Shown here: piece after piece, positions 31,240 through 39,264 of the stretch | Position numbering within the stretch: position 1 is the first letter of the stretch | How the letters are laid out: every line of letters begins with the position of its first letter | Assembly: GCF_034676705.1 (NCBI RefSeq) | Contig: NZ_JAUCBS010000005.1 | Span: 1-64,000, forward strand | Origin: Gemmobacter sp. | GTDB lineage: Bacteria; Pseudomonadota; Alphaproteobacteria; Rhodobacterales; Rhodobacteraceae | DNA: 64,000 bases | Direction: 5' to 3' | Notes under the pieces: generated by a model | Seen by the model: the letters and a program-made list of their open reading frames with translations, nothing else | The model's database searches: none | Told to the model about the DNA's origin: nothing | Position numbers and translations under genes: made by a program

Positions 31240-31277
31240 TGACTAAAAGTTCAAAAAGATTGGTTTTATATGACTAA
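31240..31277 (-). promoter_or_regulatory. Direct repeat TGACTAA upstream of the amino acid uptake operon
   Basis: Two copies of TGACTAA (31240-31246 and 31271-31277) are spaced 31 bases apart, three helical turns, in an AT-rich region 68-105 bases upstream of the binding-protein gene. They are candidate sites for an activator, possibly the LysR protein. No clear -35/-10 pair was identified. Confidence 0.3.
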
Positions 31278-31318
31278 TATTCACGATATCCGGAGCACCT
31301 CCGGGGGTCTGAAATGCC

Positions 31319-31353
31319 AATGCCCGCCGCATCGGGGTGATGCGGCGGGCATT
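31319..31353 (-). terminator. Terminator of the NMO-crotonase fusion gene
   Basis: A perfect 15-base stem, AATGCCCGCCGCATC (31319-31333) with GATGCGGCGGGCATT (31339-31353) and a five-base loop, starts about 20 bases after the gene's stop. Confidence 0.75.
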
Positions 31354-31371
31354 GCGGCGGCGGTGTCGGTA

Positions 31372-33294
31372 TCAGTTGCGCAGCCGCTTGCCGGTTTGCA
31401 GCATGTGGTCGATCCGGGCCCGCGCGGGTGGCCAGACCACCAGCCTGGCCAGCGTTTCCACCTCCAGCGCCATCATCGCGGCCTCGGTCACGGTTGGCCC
31501 GGGCGCGGGGCCGCCGGTCAGGATATTGGCCAGCGCCTCGGCCAGGGTCAGGTCATGCGCGCTCAGCCGTCCGGCGGCCAGATCGGCGCGGGGGCCGGCC
31601 AGCACCGCATCGCGGCCAGAGGGGCCGGCAACGGGCAGGGTCAGCGGCTGCGGCGGGCGATAGCCGGGCACCAGCGCCAGCGCACGGGCCTTGGCGGCGG
31701 CTGTCAGCCCGGCACGGTCGGCCACGATGCCATCGGTCGGGCGCAACAGGCCGCTGGCCCGCGCCTCGGCCGCCGAGGCATGGATGGTGCCGGCAAACAG
31801 CGTGTCAAACGCCCGCTTTGCCAGATCCACCGGGCTGGCCAGCGGATCGGCCAGCAGGGCGCGGGCATAAAGCCGGGTGCAGCCGCCCCATCCCGGCACC
31901 AGCCCGACGCCGGTTTCGGGCAGGCCGATGTTCGCCCCGGCATGGGCAACCGTGGCATCGGCATGCATCTGGAATTCGCAGCCGCCCCCCAGGGCAAAGC
32001 CATGCACCGCCGCCACCACCGGCACCGGCGCGCGCATCATGCGGACGAACAGCTGCTGCCCGCGCGTGCCATAGGCGCCGATCCGCGCCGGCCCGTCGGG
32101 GCCATCCAGCATGCGCAGGAAAAAGCCCAGATCCGCCCCTGCCGAAAAGGCGCGCGGATCGTCATTGGCCAACACCAGCGCGGTAAAATCCCGGCCCGCA
32201 CGGTCCAGTGTTTCCTCCAGCAGGTCGAACACCGCCGGGTCGAACGTGTTCATCTTGGTCTGTGCCCGGAAACAGGCCACCCCATCGCCCAGATCGTGCA
32301 GCGCGGCCATGGGATTGCCGGCGATCACCGGCGCGGTGGCCAGCGGCGCTGGGTGGGCGGCAAAGGGATCGGCCGCCATGCGCGCCACGGTGGCGCGGTA
32401 TTCGGTGGCCAGCCTGTCGCACAGCGCCGCCACCGTCGGCACATCCTGCACCGACCCCACGCCATGGCCGGCAGACCAGATATCCTTCCACGCCCGGCCC
32501 CGGTTTTCCACATCGGGGCCGGTGGAACGGTCGGGCAGATTGTCCGGGTCCATCCCCAGTGACAAAAGGGACGGCCGCAGAAAGCTGGCCAGCGCCCCGG
32601 TGATGTTGCGCGTTGCCAGCACGTCGGCGGCGCCGGCCTCCAGCATCATCGCCTTTTGCGCCTCGCTGACCGAGGCCTCTTGCGTGGCGATGAACCGGGT
32701 GCCCAGATAGGCCAGATCCGCGCCCATCGCCCGGGCGGCCGCAATATCGGCGCCGCTGGACATCGCGCCGGCCAGCACGACGGGGCCATCGAACACCGCC
32801 CGGATCTCGGCCAGCATGGCAAAGGGCGACAGCGTGCCGGTATGCCCCCCCGCCCCCGCACACAGCCCGATGATGCCATCCACCCCTGCCTCGGCCACCT
32901 TCTGGGCGTGGCGGCGCGAGATGACATCGTGGAACACCAGCCCGCCATAGGAATGCACCGCCTCGATCACCGCGGGATCGGCGCCGAATGCGGTGATGAC
33001 CAGCGGCACCCGGTGGCGCACCACCACGTCCAGATCGGCCTGCAACCGGGCGTTCGACTTGTGGACGATCAGGTTCACCCCATAGGGTGCCGCGCCCGGG
33101 TGGCCGGCCAGCCGTGCCTGAATTTCGTCCAGCCAGGCGGCGAACCCATCGGTGGTGCGCTGGTTCAGCGCGGGAAAGGTGCCGACCAGCCCCGCCTTGC
33201 ACGTTTCCACCACCAGATCGGGCCCCGAGGTCAGGAACATCGGCGCAACGATGGCGGGCAGGCGCAGGCCGTCGAACAGGGCAGGCAGGGTCAT
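31372..33294 (-). CDS. Fusion of nitronate monooxygenase (NMO) and enoyl-CoA hydratase/isomerase (crotonase) domains
   Basis: A 640-residue single reading frame. Residues 1 to about 330 are an NMO-type flavin TIM barrel: PAIVAPMFLTSGPDLVVETCKAGL at the start and the catalytic-His motif GAGGHTG (H151). A linker leads to a crotonase domain (about 350-610). It has the oxyanion-hole motifs FSAGADLGFF (about 384) and HGFALGGGCEF (about 434), and the acidic GLPETGVGLVPGWGG (Glu about 459). Both active sites look intact. The start ATG 33294 has AAGGGAAC upstream. Divergent from a LIV-transporter operon and near beta-oxidation genes, it probably channels an oxidised or unsaturated acyl-CoA between two steps. 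No such bifunctional enzyme is known to me. Confidence 0.85.
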   Translation of the reverse strand: MTLPALFDGLRLPAIVAPMFLTSGPDLVVETCKAGLVGTFPALNQRTTDGFAAWLDEIQARLAGHPGAAPYGVNLIVHKSNARLQADLDVVVRHRVPLVITAFGADPAVIEAVHSYGGLVFHDVISRRHAQKVAEAGVDGIIGLCAGAGGHTGTLSPFAMLAEIRAVFDGPVVLAGAMSSGADIAAARAMGADLAYLGTRFIATQEASVSEAQKAMMLEAGAADVLATRNITGALASFLRPSLLSLGMDPDNLPDRSTGPDVENRGRAWKDIWSAGHGVGSVQDVPTVAALCDRLATEYRATVARMAADPFAAHPAPLATAPVIAGNPMAALHDLGDGVACFRAQTKMNTFDPAVFDLLEETLDRAGRDFTALVLANDDPRAFSAGADLGFFLRMLDGPDGPARIGAYGTRGQQLFVRMMRAPVPVVAAVHGFALGGGCEFQMHADATVAHAGANIGLPETGVGLVPGWGGCTRLYARALLADPLASPVDLAKRAFDTLFAGTIHASAAEARASGLLRPTDGIVADRAGLTAAAKARALALVPGYRPPQPLTLPVAGPSGRDAVLAGPRADLAAGRLSAHDLTLAEALANILTGGPAPGPTVTEAAMMALEVETLARLVVWPPARARIDHMLQTGKRLRN

Positions 33295-33640
33295 GTCCGG
33301 GTTCCCTTGTGGCTTGGGGCAGGTGCAACCGGGCAGAATCGGCCCGGTGTGGCGGCCATTACTTGAAAGTCCGAAGTATACTGGCAAGTAAACTGGTTAC
33401 CCGCAAGCCTGTTCCCGCAGGGTCCATCGCATGACAGGCCGGGCAGGGCGGGCCGCCGCGGCCGTTCCACCCCATGCTGTGGCGCAGCATAACCCCGCGA
33501 AATTCCAGAGGTTTCGCAATATCAATGGCATAATAGGTCATTGCACCATTTTTTTAGGGCTTTGCCTTATTTTTCTTGACTCAGCCGCTCTGGCCATGGC
33601 TTTCTGGCCACCACGCAGGGATTTTTGGGAGGAGGTCTCG
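33295..33640. other. 346-base divergent intergenic region with a possible leader hairpin
   Basis: The region carries promoters for the fusion gene and the LIV operon. AGTATACT (33375-33382) is a palindrome near the fusion start. AATGG (33524-33528) can pair with CCATT (33546-33550), extended by CA/TG with a two-base bulge. A run of seven T residues (33549-33555) follows, resembling an intrinsic terminator or attenuator about 85 bases before livG. No confident promoter boxes and no gene were found. Confidence 0.35.
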
Positions 33641-34435
33641 GTGCGCTCAGCAGATAGTGCAAGCAACCAGACTCTGATTTCGGTGACGGCCGTGTCGGTC
33701 GTCTTTGGCGCCGTGCAGGCGCTGAAGGATGTATCGTTCGACCTGCGCCGAGGAGAGATTTTGGGCCTGATCGGGCCGAACGGCGCGGGCAAGACGACGC
33801 TGTTCAACTGTCTGAGCCGGCTTTACACCCCCACCTCGGGCCAGATCCGGCTCAAGGGGCAGGATCTGCTGGCGCTGCGCCCCGACCAGATCGCGGGCGC
33901 GGGCATCGGGCGGACGTTCCAGAACGTCGCATGTTTCGGGTCAATGACGGTGCGCGACAACGTGCTGACCGGCTGCCATGCGCATATCGCCAGTTCCTCG
34001 TGGCTGGAGGCGTTGCGCCTGCCCGCCGCGCGGCGGGCCGAGGCGGCGGCACGGGCAGAGATCGAGGAAATCCTGAACTGGCTGGATCTGGGCGGGGTGG
34101 CCGACCGGATGGTCGGTGACCTGCCCTTTGGCACACGCAAGCGGGTGGAATATGCCCGCGCGCTGGCAATGCGCCCCGATGTGATCCTGCTGGACGAACC
34201 CGCCGCCGGGCTGAACCATGAAGAGGTGCATGTGCTGGGCGACCTGATCCGCCGCACCCGCGACGAACGCGGCATCACGGTGCTGCTGGTGGAACATCAC
34301 ATGTCGCTGGTCATGTCGGTGTCCGACCGGGTGGTGGTGCTGAACTTCGGCCAGAAACTGGCCGAAGGCACCCCCGCCGAAATCCAGCGCCACCCCGAGG
34401 TGATTCACGCCTATCTGGGGGGGCAGGCGGCATGA
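33641..34435 (+). CDS. livG: Branched-chain amino acid-type ABC transporter ATP-binding protein (LivG)
   Basis: A 264-residue ATPase with Walker A GPNGAGKTT, Q-loop IGRTFQNVACF, signature LPFGTRKRVEYARAL, Walker B VILLDEPAAGLNHEE and H-loop VLLVEHHMSLVM. LPFGTRKRVE in place of LSGGQ is normal for LivG proteins. GTG 33641 is chosen because GGGAGGAGG lies just upstream; an open frame further upstream has no recognisable coding content. It is first in a seven-gene operon (livGFHMK, an oxidoreductase and a racemase-like gene). Confidence 0.9.
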   Translation: MRSADSASNQTLISVTAVSVVFGAVQALKDVSFDLRRGEILGLIGPNGAGKTTLFNCLSRLYTPTSGQIRLKGQDLLALRPDQIAGAGIGRTFQNVACFGSMTVRDNVLTGCHAHIASSSWLEALRLPAARRAEAAARAEIEEILNWLDLGGVADRMVGDLPFGTRKRVEYARALAMRPDVILLDEPAAGLNHEEVHVLGDLIRRTRDERGITVLLVEHHMSLVMSVSDRVVVLNFGQKLAEGTPAEIQRHPEVIHAYLGGQAA

Positions 34436-35145
34436 GCGCGCTTTTGACCGTGCAGGATCTGACCGCGGCCTATGGCGCGCTGACCGTGCTGCATTCCATC
34501 GGCTTTTCCATCGACCGGGGCGGCATCACCGCGCTGCTGGGCGCGAACGGGGCGGGCAAGACATCCACCCTGCGCGCCATCTGCGGGATGATCGCGCGCA
34601 AGGGCAGCATCACGCTGGACGGCCAGCCCATCCACACCCTGCGCACGGCGGCCATCGCCAAGCTGGGGGTCGCGCATGTGCCCGACGGGCGCGGCACCTT
34701 CCAGACGCTGAGCGTCGAGGAAAACCTGCACATGGGCGCCATGTCGCGCCGGAACGGCCCCGACATCGCCCAGGACATCGACCGCTGGTATGCGCAATTT
34801 CCCCGGCTGAAGGAACGCCGCCACCAACAGGCGGGCACCCTGTCGGGGGGTGAACAGCAGATGCTGGCCATTGCCCGCGCCATGATGCTGCGCCCCCGCC
34901 TGCTGCTGCTGGACGAACCGTCCTTCGGCCTCGCGCCGCGCATCACCGAACAGATCTTCGAGACGCTGGCCGATGTGCGCCGCAGCCTTGGCACCGCCAT
35001 GCTGGTGGTCGAGCAGAATGCGAACCTGGCGCTGAACATCGCCGACCGGGCCTATGTGCTGGAAACCGGCCGCATCGTCATGGGCGGCACCGCGGCCGAG
35101 ATCATGGCAGACGAGGGCATCCGCGCCTCGTATCTGGGATACTGA
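34432..35145 (+). CDS. livF: Branched-chain amino acid-type ABC transporter ATP-binding protein (LivF)
   Basis: A 237-residue ATPase: Walker A GANGAGKTS, LSGGEQQMLAIARAMMLRPRLLLLDEPSFGLAP (signature and Walker B) and VVEQNANLALNIADRAYVLETGRI. It overlaps livG by ATGA. It is the partner ATPase of the LivH/LivM channel. Confidence 0.92.
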   Translation: MSALLTVQDLTAAYGALTVLHSIGFSIDRGGITALLGANGAGKTSTLRAICGMIARKGSITLDGQPIHTLRTAAIAKLGVAHVPDGRGTFQTLSVEENLHMGAMSRRNGPDIAQDIDRWYAQFPRLKERRHQQAGTLSGGEQQMLAIARAMMLRPRLLLLDEPSFGLAPRITEQIFETLADVRRSLGTAMLVVEQNANLALNIADRAYVLETGRIVMGGTAAEIMADEGIRASYLGY

Positions 35146-35148
35146 CCG

Positions 35149-36027
35149 ATGGAATTCTTCCTTTCCCAAGTCCTGTCGGGCATCGCCGCGGGCACGATCT
35201 ATGCCTGTCTCGCGCTGGCGGTGGTGATGATCTATCAGGCCATCCACCACCTGAACTTCGCCCAGGGCGAAATGGCGATGTTTTCCACCTATCTCGCCTG
35301 GCAGCTGCTGGACTGGGGCGTGCCCTATTGGGCGGCCTTTGCGCTGACCATCGTCCTCAGCTTTGCGTTGGGGTGGCTGCTGCAACTGGTGGTGATGCGG
35401 CCGTTCCGCGATGCGCCGATCCTGTCGAACATCGTGGTGTTCATCGCGCTGTTCACCGCCTTCAACAGCCTGGCGGGGTTCATCTGGGGGTTCGATATCA
35501 AGACCTTTCCCAGCCCCTTCGGATCCGGCCCCTTCATCGAGGCGCTGCGGGTGTCGAAACATCAGGCGGGGATGCTGGCGGTTACGGCGGTGGTGCTGGT
35601 GCTGCTGTGGGCGTTCTTCCGGTTCACCCGGCTGGGCCTTGCCATGCGCGGCGCGGCGGCGAACCCGGCCAGTTCCGCCCTTGTCGGGGTCAGCGTGATG
35701 ACGATGACCGCACTTGGCTGGGGCATGGCATCGGCCATCGGGGCGGTGTCGGGCCTGCTGGTGGCGCCGATCGTGTTCCTGGAACCGAACATGATGCTGT
35801 CGATCCTGGTCTATTCCTTTGCCGGGGCGGTGGTCGGCGGGCTGACCAGCCCGGCGGGCGCGGTGCTGGGCGGGTTCCTGGTCGGCATCATCGAGGTGCT
35901 GGTGGCCACCTATGTGCCGGTGATCGGGTCGGAACTGAAACTGCCGATCGCGCTGGCGATCATCATTGCGGTGCTGCTGTTCCGCCCGGCCGGGCTGTTC
36001 GGCAAGCACAGTGTGCAACGTGTCTGA
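35149..36027 (+). CDS. livH: Branched-chain amino acid-type ABC transporter permease (LivH)
   Basis: A 292-residue membrane protein with about eight helices. It has the LivH signatures GIAAGTIYACLALAVVMIYQAIHHLNFAQGEMAM and VYSFAGAVVGGLTSPAGAVLGGFLVGI. Starting three bases after livF, it is clearly in the operon. It forms the translocation path with LivM. Confidence 0.92.
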   Translation: MEFFLSQVLSGIAAGTIYACLALAVVMIYQAIHHLNFAQGEMAMFSTYLAWQLLDWGVPYWAAFALTIVLSFALGWLLQLVVMRPFRDAPILSNIVVFIALFTAFNSLAGFIWGFDIKTFPSPFGSGPFIEALRVSKHQAGMLAVTAVVLVLLWAFFRFTRLGLAMRGAAANPASSALVGVSVMTMTALGWGMASAIGAVSGLLVAPIVFLEPNMMLSILVYSFAGAVVGGLTSPAGAVLGGFLVGIIEVLVATYVPVIGSELKLPIALAIIIAVLLFRPAGLFGKHSVQRV

Positions 36028-36043
36028 AGCGCGAGGGCTGATC

Positions 36044-36985
36044 ATGCCAAAGGAAACCAAGGCCCTTCCGCTCGGCCGCCTTGCCCTGGCGGGGCTGGTG
36101 CTGGCCGCGCTGGTGGTGCCGAAGCTGGTTGATGATTTCACGGCCTTCCAGCTGACCCAGGTGATGGTGCTGGCCATTGCCATCATGGGGCTGAACCTGC
36201 TGACAGGGTTCACCGGGCAGTTCTCGCTGGGCCATGGCGCGTTCTTTGCCGCCGGGGCCTATGTCACCGCCTATCTGCTGGGGCACGACATCGCGCCCTT
36301 TCCGGTGGCGCTGCTGGCGGCGGGCATCTTCTGCTTTGTGCTGGGGCTGGGCTTCGGATTTCCGGCGCTGAAGCTGGATGGCATCTATCTGGCGCTGGCC
36401 ACCTTTTCGCTGGCGGTGGCGGTGCCGCAAATCCTCAAGCTGTCGGTGCTGGATGACTGGACGGGCGGGGTCGGCGGCATCGTGCTGTCAAAGCCGCCCG
36501 TGCCCGGATGGCTGCCCCTGACCGAGGATCAGTGGCTGTATTACATCGTCATGGCAACCGGGTTGATCCTGTATGCGCTGGTCGCGGGCCTGCTGGCGGG
36601 CCGCACCGGGCGGGCGTTCCTGGCGGTCAAGGACAATGCGCTGGCCGCCCGCGCCATGGGCATCAACGTCACGCGGATGAAGGTGCTGTCCTTTGGCTAT
36701 TCCGCGCTGGTCACCGGCATGGCGGGCGGGCTGTCCGCGCTGGCCACGCAATATGTGGCGCCCGACAGTTTCACCCTGTTCGTGTCCATCAACCTGCTGG
36801 TCGGCATGGTGGTGGGGGGCGTCGGCTGGATGCCCGGCGCGCTGGCGGGGGCGGCCTTCATCTACTTCATGCCCACCCTGGCCGAGGAAGTGTCGCAAGG
36901 CATGCAGGGCGTGGTCTACGGCGTGGTCCTGTTCGCGGTCATGCTGTTCGCCCCAAAGGGGCTGGGCGCGCTGATGCGCCGCTGA
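36044..36985 (+). CDS. livM: Branched-chain amino acid-type ABC transporter permease (LivM)
   Basis: A 313-residue membrane protein. Conserved LivM features are MGLNLLTGFTGQFSLGHGAFFAAGAYV, LDGIYLALATFSLAVAVPQI and the cytoplasmic loop GRAFLAVKDNALAARAMGINVTRMKVLSFGYSA. ATG 36044 is 16 bases after the livH stop. The protein lacks the N-terminal extension of E. coli LivM, as is usual for such paralogues. Confidence 0.92.
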   Translation: MPKETKALPLGRLALAGLVLAALVVPKLVDDFTAFQLTQVMVLAIAIMGLNLLTGFTGQFSLGHGAFFAAGAYVTAYLLGHDIAPFPVALLAAGIFCFVLGLGFGFPALKLDGIYLALATFSLAVAVPQILKLSVLDDWTGGVGGIVLSKPPVPGWLPLTEDQWLYYIVMATGLILYALVAGLLAGRTGRAFLAVKDNALAARAMGINVTRMKVLSFGYSALVTGMAGGLSALATQYVAPDSFTLFVSINLLVGMVVGGVGWMPGALAGAAFIYFMPTLAEEVSQGMQGVVYGVVLFAVMLFAPKGLGALMRR

Positions 36986-37021
36986 AAACCGATTGAAAAC
37001 AATCATGTCAGGGAGGAAAAC

Positions 37022-38197
37022 ATGAAACTGACAAAACGTGCCTTCGGGCTGGCGCTGGCCGCCGCCCTTGCCCTGCCTGTGGCCGCCCGGGCGCAGGACA
37101 CCATCAAGATCGGCAACACCATGCCGTATTCCGGCCCTGCCTCGGCCTTTGGCGAAATCGGGAATACCCTGAAAGCCTATTTCGACAAGGTGAACGCCGA
37201 AGGCGGCATCAATGGCCGCAAGGTGGAATTCATCAGCTATGATGATACCTACGCCCCGCCGAAAACCGTGGAACAGGCCCGCCGGCTGGTGGAGCGCGAC
37301 AAGGTGCTGATGCTGGTGGGCACCTTCGGGTCGGCCCACAACATGGCGATCCACAAATACGTCAACCAGAAGGCCGTGCCGCATATCTTCCTGGGGTCCA
37401 CCGCGAACCTGTGGAACGATCCCGGGAACTACCCCTGGACCATGGGCTGGCAGCCCAATGCGCATATCGAGGGCAAGATCTACGGCGAATACATCGCCGC
37501 CCATCATGGCGACAAGAAGATCGGCCTGATGTATCAGAACGACGAATTCGGCCGGTCCTATCTGGAGGGCCTGATGGAGGGGCTGGGCGCCAGCAAGGAC
37601 AACATCGTTGCCCGCGCCACCTATGAGGCGACGGATCCCACCGTGGACAGCCAGGTGACCAACCTGCAAGCGGCGGGTGCCGAGGTGTTCCTGAACCTGT
37701 CCACCCCGAAATTCGCCGCGCAGGCCATCCGCAAGGCGGCCGAACTGGGCTGGAAGCCGGTGCAGTTCATCCCCACCGCCGCCGCATCGGTCGATCAGGT
37801 GCTGCGCCCGGCCGGGGTTGAAAATGCCCAGGGCGTGATGACCGCCGCCTATCTGAAGGATCCGACCGATCCCCGCTGGGCCGATGATGCCGGCATGAAC
37901 GACTTCCGCGCGTTCATGGACAAGTATCACCCCAAGGGGAACAAGGGATCGGTCTTTTCGGTGATCGGCTATTCCTGGGGGCAGGGCACGGAATACATCC
38001 TGAAACAGGCCGGCAACGACCTGAGCCGGGAAAACGTGATGAAGGTGGCCACCTCGTTGGACAGCGTGGAACTGCCGCTGCTGCTGCCCGGCATCGTGCT
38101 GAAGAACAGCCCCGACAACTACGCCCCGATCCAGAGCGCCCAGCTGACCCGGTTCGAGGGCGAGGCCTGGGTGGGTTTCGATCCGAACGCCAGGTAA
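37022..38197 (+). CDS. Branched-chain amino acid-type ABC transporter substrate-binding protein (LivK-like)
   Basis: A 391-residue periplasmic protein. The signal peptide is residues 1-24 (LALAAALALPVAARAQ). The Peripla_BP_6 fold shows IKIGNTMPYSGPASAFGEIG, AEGGINGRKVEFISYDDTYAPPKTVEQARRLVERDKVLMLVGTFGS and NDEFGRSYLEG. Members of this group bind aromatic or aliphatic acids as well as amino acids. With the acyl-CoA genes around it, an aliphatic or aromatic carboxylate is a reasonable guess. GGGAGG precedes the start. Confidence 0.9.
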   Translation: MKLTKRAFGLALAAALALPVAARAQDTIKIGNTMPYSGPASAFGEIGNTLKAYFDKVNAEGGINGRKVEFISYDDTYAPPKTVEQARRLVERDKVLMLVGTFGSAHNMAIHKYVNQKAVPHIFLGSTANLWNDPGNYPWTMGWQPNAHIEGKIYGEYIAAHHGDKKIGLMYQNDEFGRSYLEGLMEGLGASKDNIVARATYEATDPTVDSQVTNLQAAGAEVFLNLSTPKFAAQAIRKAAELGWKPVQFIPTAAASVDQVLRPAGVENAQGVMTAAYLKDPTDPRWADDAGMNDFRAFMDKYHPKGNKGSVFSVIGYSWGQGTEYILKQAGNDLSRENVMKVATSLDSVELPLLLPGIVLKNSPDNYAPIQSAQLTRFEGEAWVGFDPNAR

Positions 38198-38204
38198 GCC
38201 CGAT

Positions 38205-38234
38205 CCTGCCCCGTGCCAGCCTGCGCGGGGCAGG
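38205..38234 (+). terminator. Hairpin after the LIV binding-protein gene
   Basis: CCTGCCCCG (38205-38213) pairs with CGGGGCAGG (38226-38234) eight bases after the stop codon. It may partly end transcription before the two enzyme genes of the operon. Confidence 0.55.
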
Positions 38235-38250
38235 GCCGCCACAGGGGGAA

Positions 38251-39264
38251 ATGATGACCGACAAGATGCGCGCGCTGCACAGCGTGGTGGCAGGTGGGCC
38301 GGAAACGCTGGTCCTGCATGATGATGTCGCCGTGCCCGATCCGGGGCCGGGGCAGGTGCGGATCCGCGCCCATGCTGTCAGCCTGAACTTTCCCGACGTG
38401 CTGATGATCCAGGACCGCTATCAGGTCCGCCCCCCGCGCCCCTATGCCCCGGGGTCCGAGGTGGCGGGCGTGGTCGATGCCATCGGCGCCGGGGTGAGCG
38501 GATTTCACATTGGCCAGCGGGTGATGGCGGTGACCAGCTGGGGCGCGCTGGCCGACCATGTGCTGGCGGCGGCGTCCAAGGTTTCGCCCATTCCCGATAC
38601 GATGCCCTTCGATCAGGCCTCGGCCCTGCTGGTCACCTATGCCACCACCTGGCACGCGCTGAAGCACCGGGGCCAGCTGCGCGCCGGCGAAACGCTGCTG
38701 GTGCTGGGCGCGTCGGGCGGGGTGGGGCTGGCGGCGGTGGAACTGGGCAAGGCGGTGGGCGCGCGGGTGGTGGCTGCGGCCTCCAGCCAGGAAAAGCTGG
38801 CGGCGGCCCGCGCGGCAGGCGCCGATGCCGTGGTGCAATACCCCACCGGCGATCTGACCGGCGACCAGAAGCGCGACCTGTCGGCCGCCTTCAAGGCCGC
38901 CTGCGGCGATCAGGGCGCGTCGGTGGTGTTCGATCCGGTCGGCGGCGCCTATGCGGAACCGGCGTTCCGCGCCCTTGGCTGGCAGGGGCGGCATCTGGTG
39001 ATCGGCTTTGCCGCCGGGATCGCCGCCTTGCCGATGAACCTGCCGCTGCTGAAAGGCGCCAGCGTGGTGGGCGTGTTCTGGGGCGAGTCGGTGGAACGCG
39101 ATCCGGCCGGCCATCAGGCGGCGGTGGCCGAACTGGCAGGGCTTTACCAGCAGGGCCTGATCCGGCCGCGCGTGCATCTGACCCTGCCGCTGGACCGCGC
39201 CGCCGAAGGGCTGGCCCTGCTGCAATCGCGCAGCGCCATCGGCAAGATCGTGGTCACGCTGTGA
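38251..39264 (+). CDS. NADPH:quinone oxidoreductase-like medium-chain dehydrogenase (zinc-free)
   Basis: A 337-residue MDR-superfamily protein. It has ALHSVVAGGPETLVLHDDV, the quinone-reductase stretch VSLNFPDVLMIQDRYQVRPPRPYAPGSEVAGVV, and the NADPH-binding LLVLGASGGVGLAAVELGKAVGARVVAAASS. It lacks zinc-binding Cys/His, so it is of the QOR/enoyl reductase type. It could reduce a quinone or an alpha,beta-unsaturated acyl-CoA. GGGGGA lies before ATG 38251, with a second ATG at 38254. It is coupled to the racemase-like gene by GTGA. Confidence 0.88.
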   Translation: MMTDKMRALHSVVAGGPETLVLHDDVAVPDPGPGQVRIRAHAVSLNFPDVLMIQDRYQVRPPRPYAPGSEVAGVVDAIGAGVSGFHIGQRVMAVTSWGALADHVLAAASKVSPIPDTMPFDQASALLVTYATTWHALKHRGQLRAGETLLVLGASGGVGLAAVELGKAVGARVVAAASSQEKLAAARAAGADAVVQYPTGDLTGDQKRDLSAAFKAACGDQGASVVFDPVGGAYAEPAFRALGWQGRHLVIGFAAGIAALPMNLPLLKGASVVGVFWGESVERDPAGHQAAVAELAGLYQQGLIRPRVHLTLPLDRAAEGLALLQSRSAIGKIVVTL

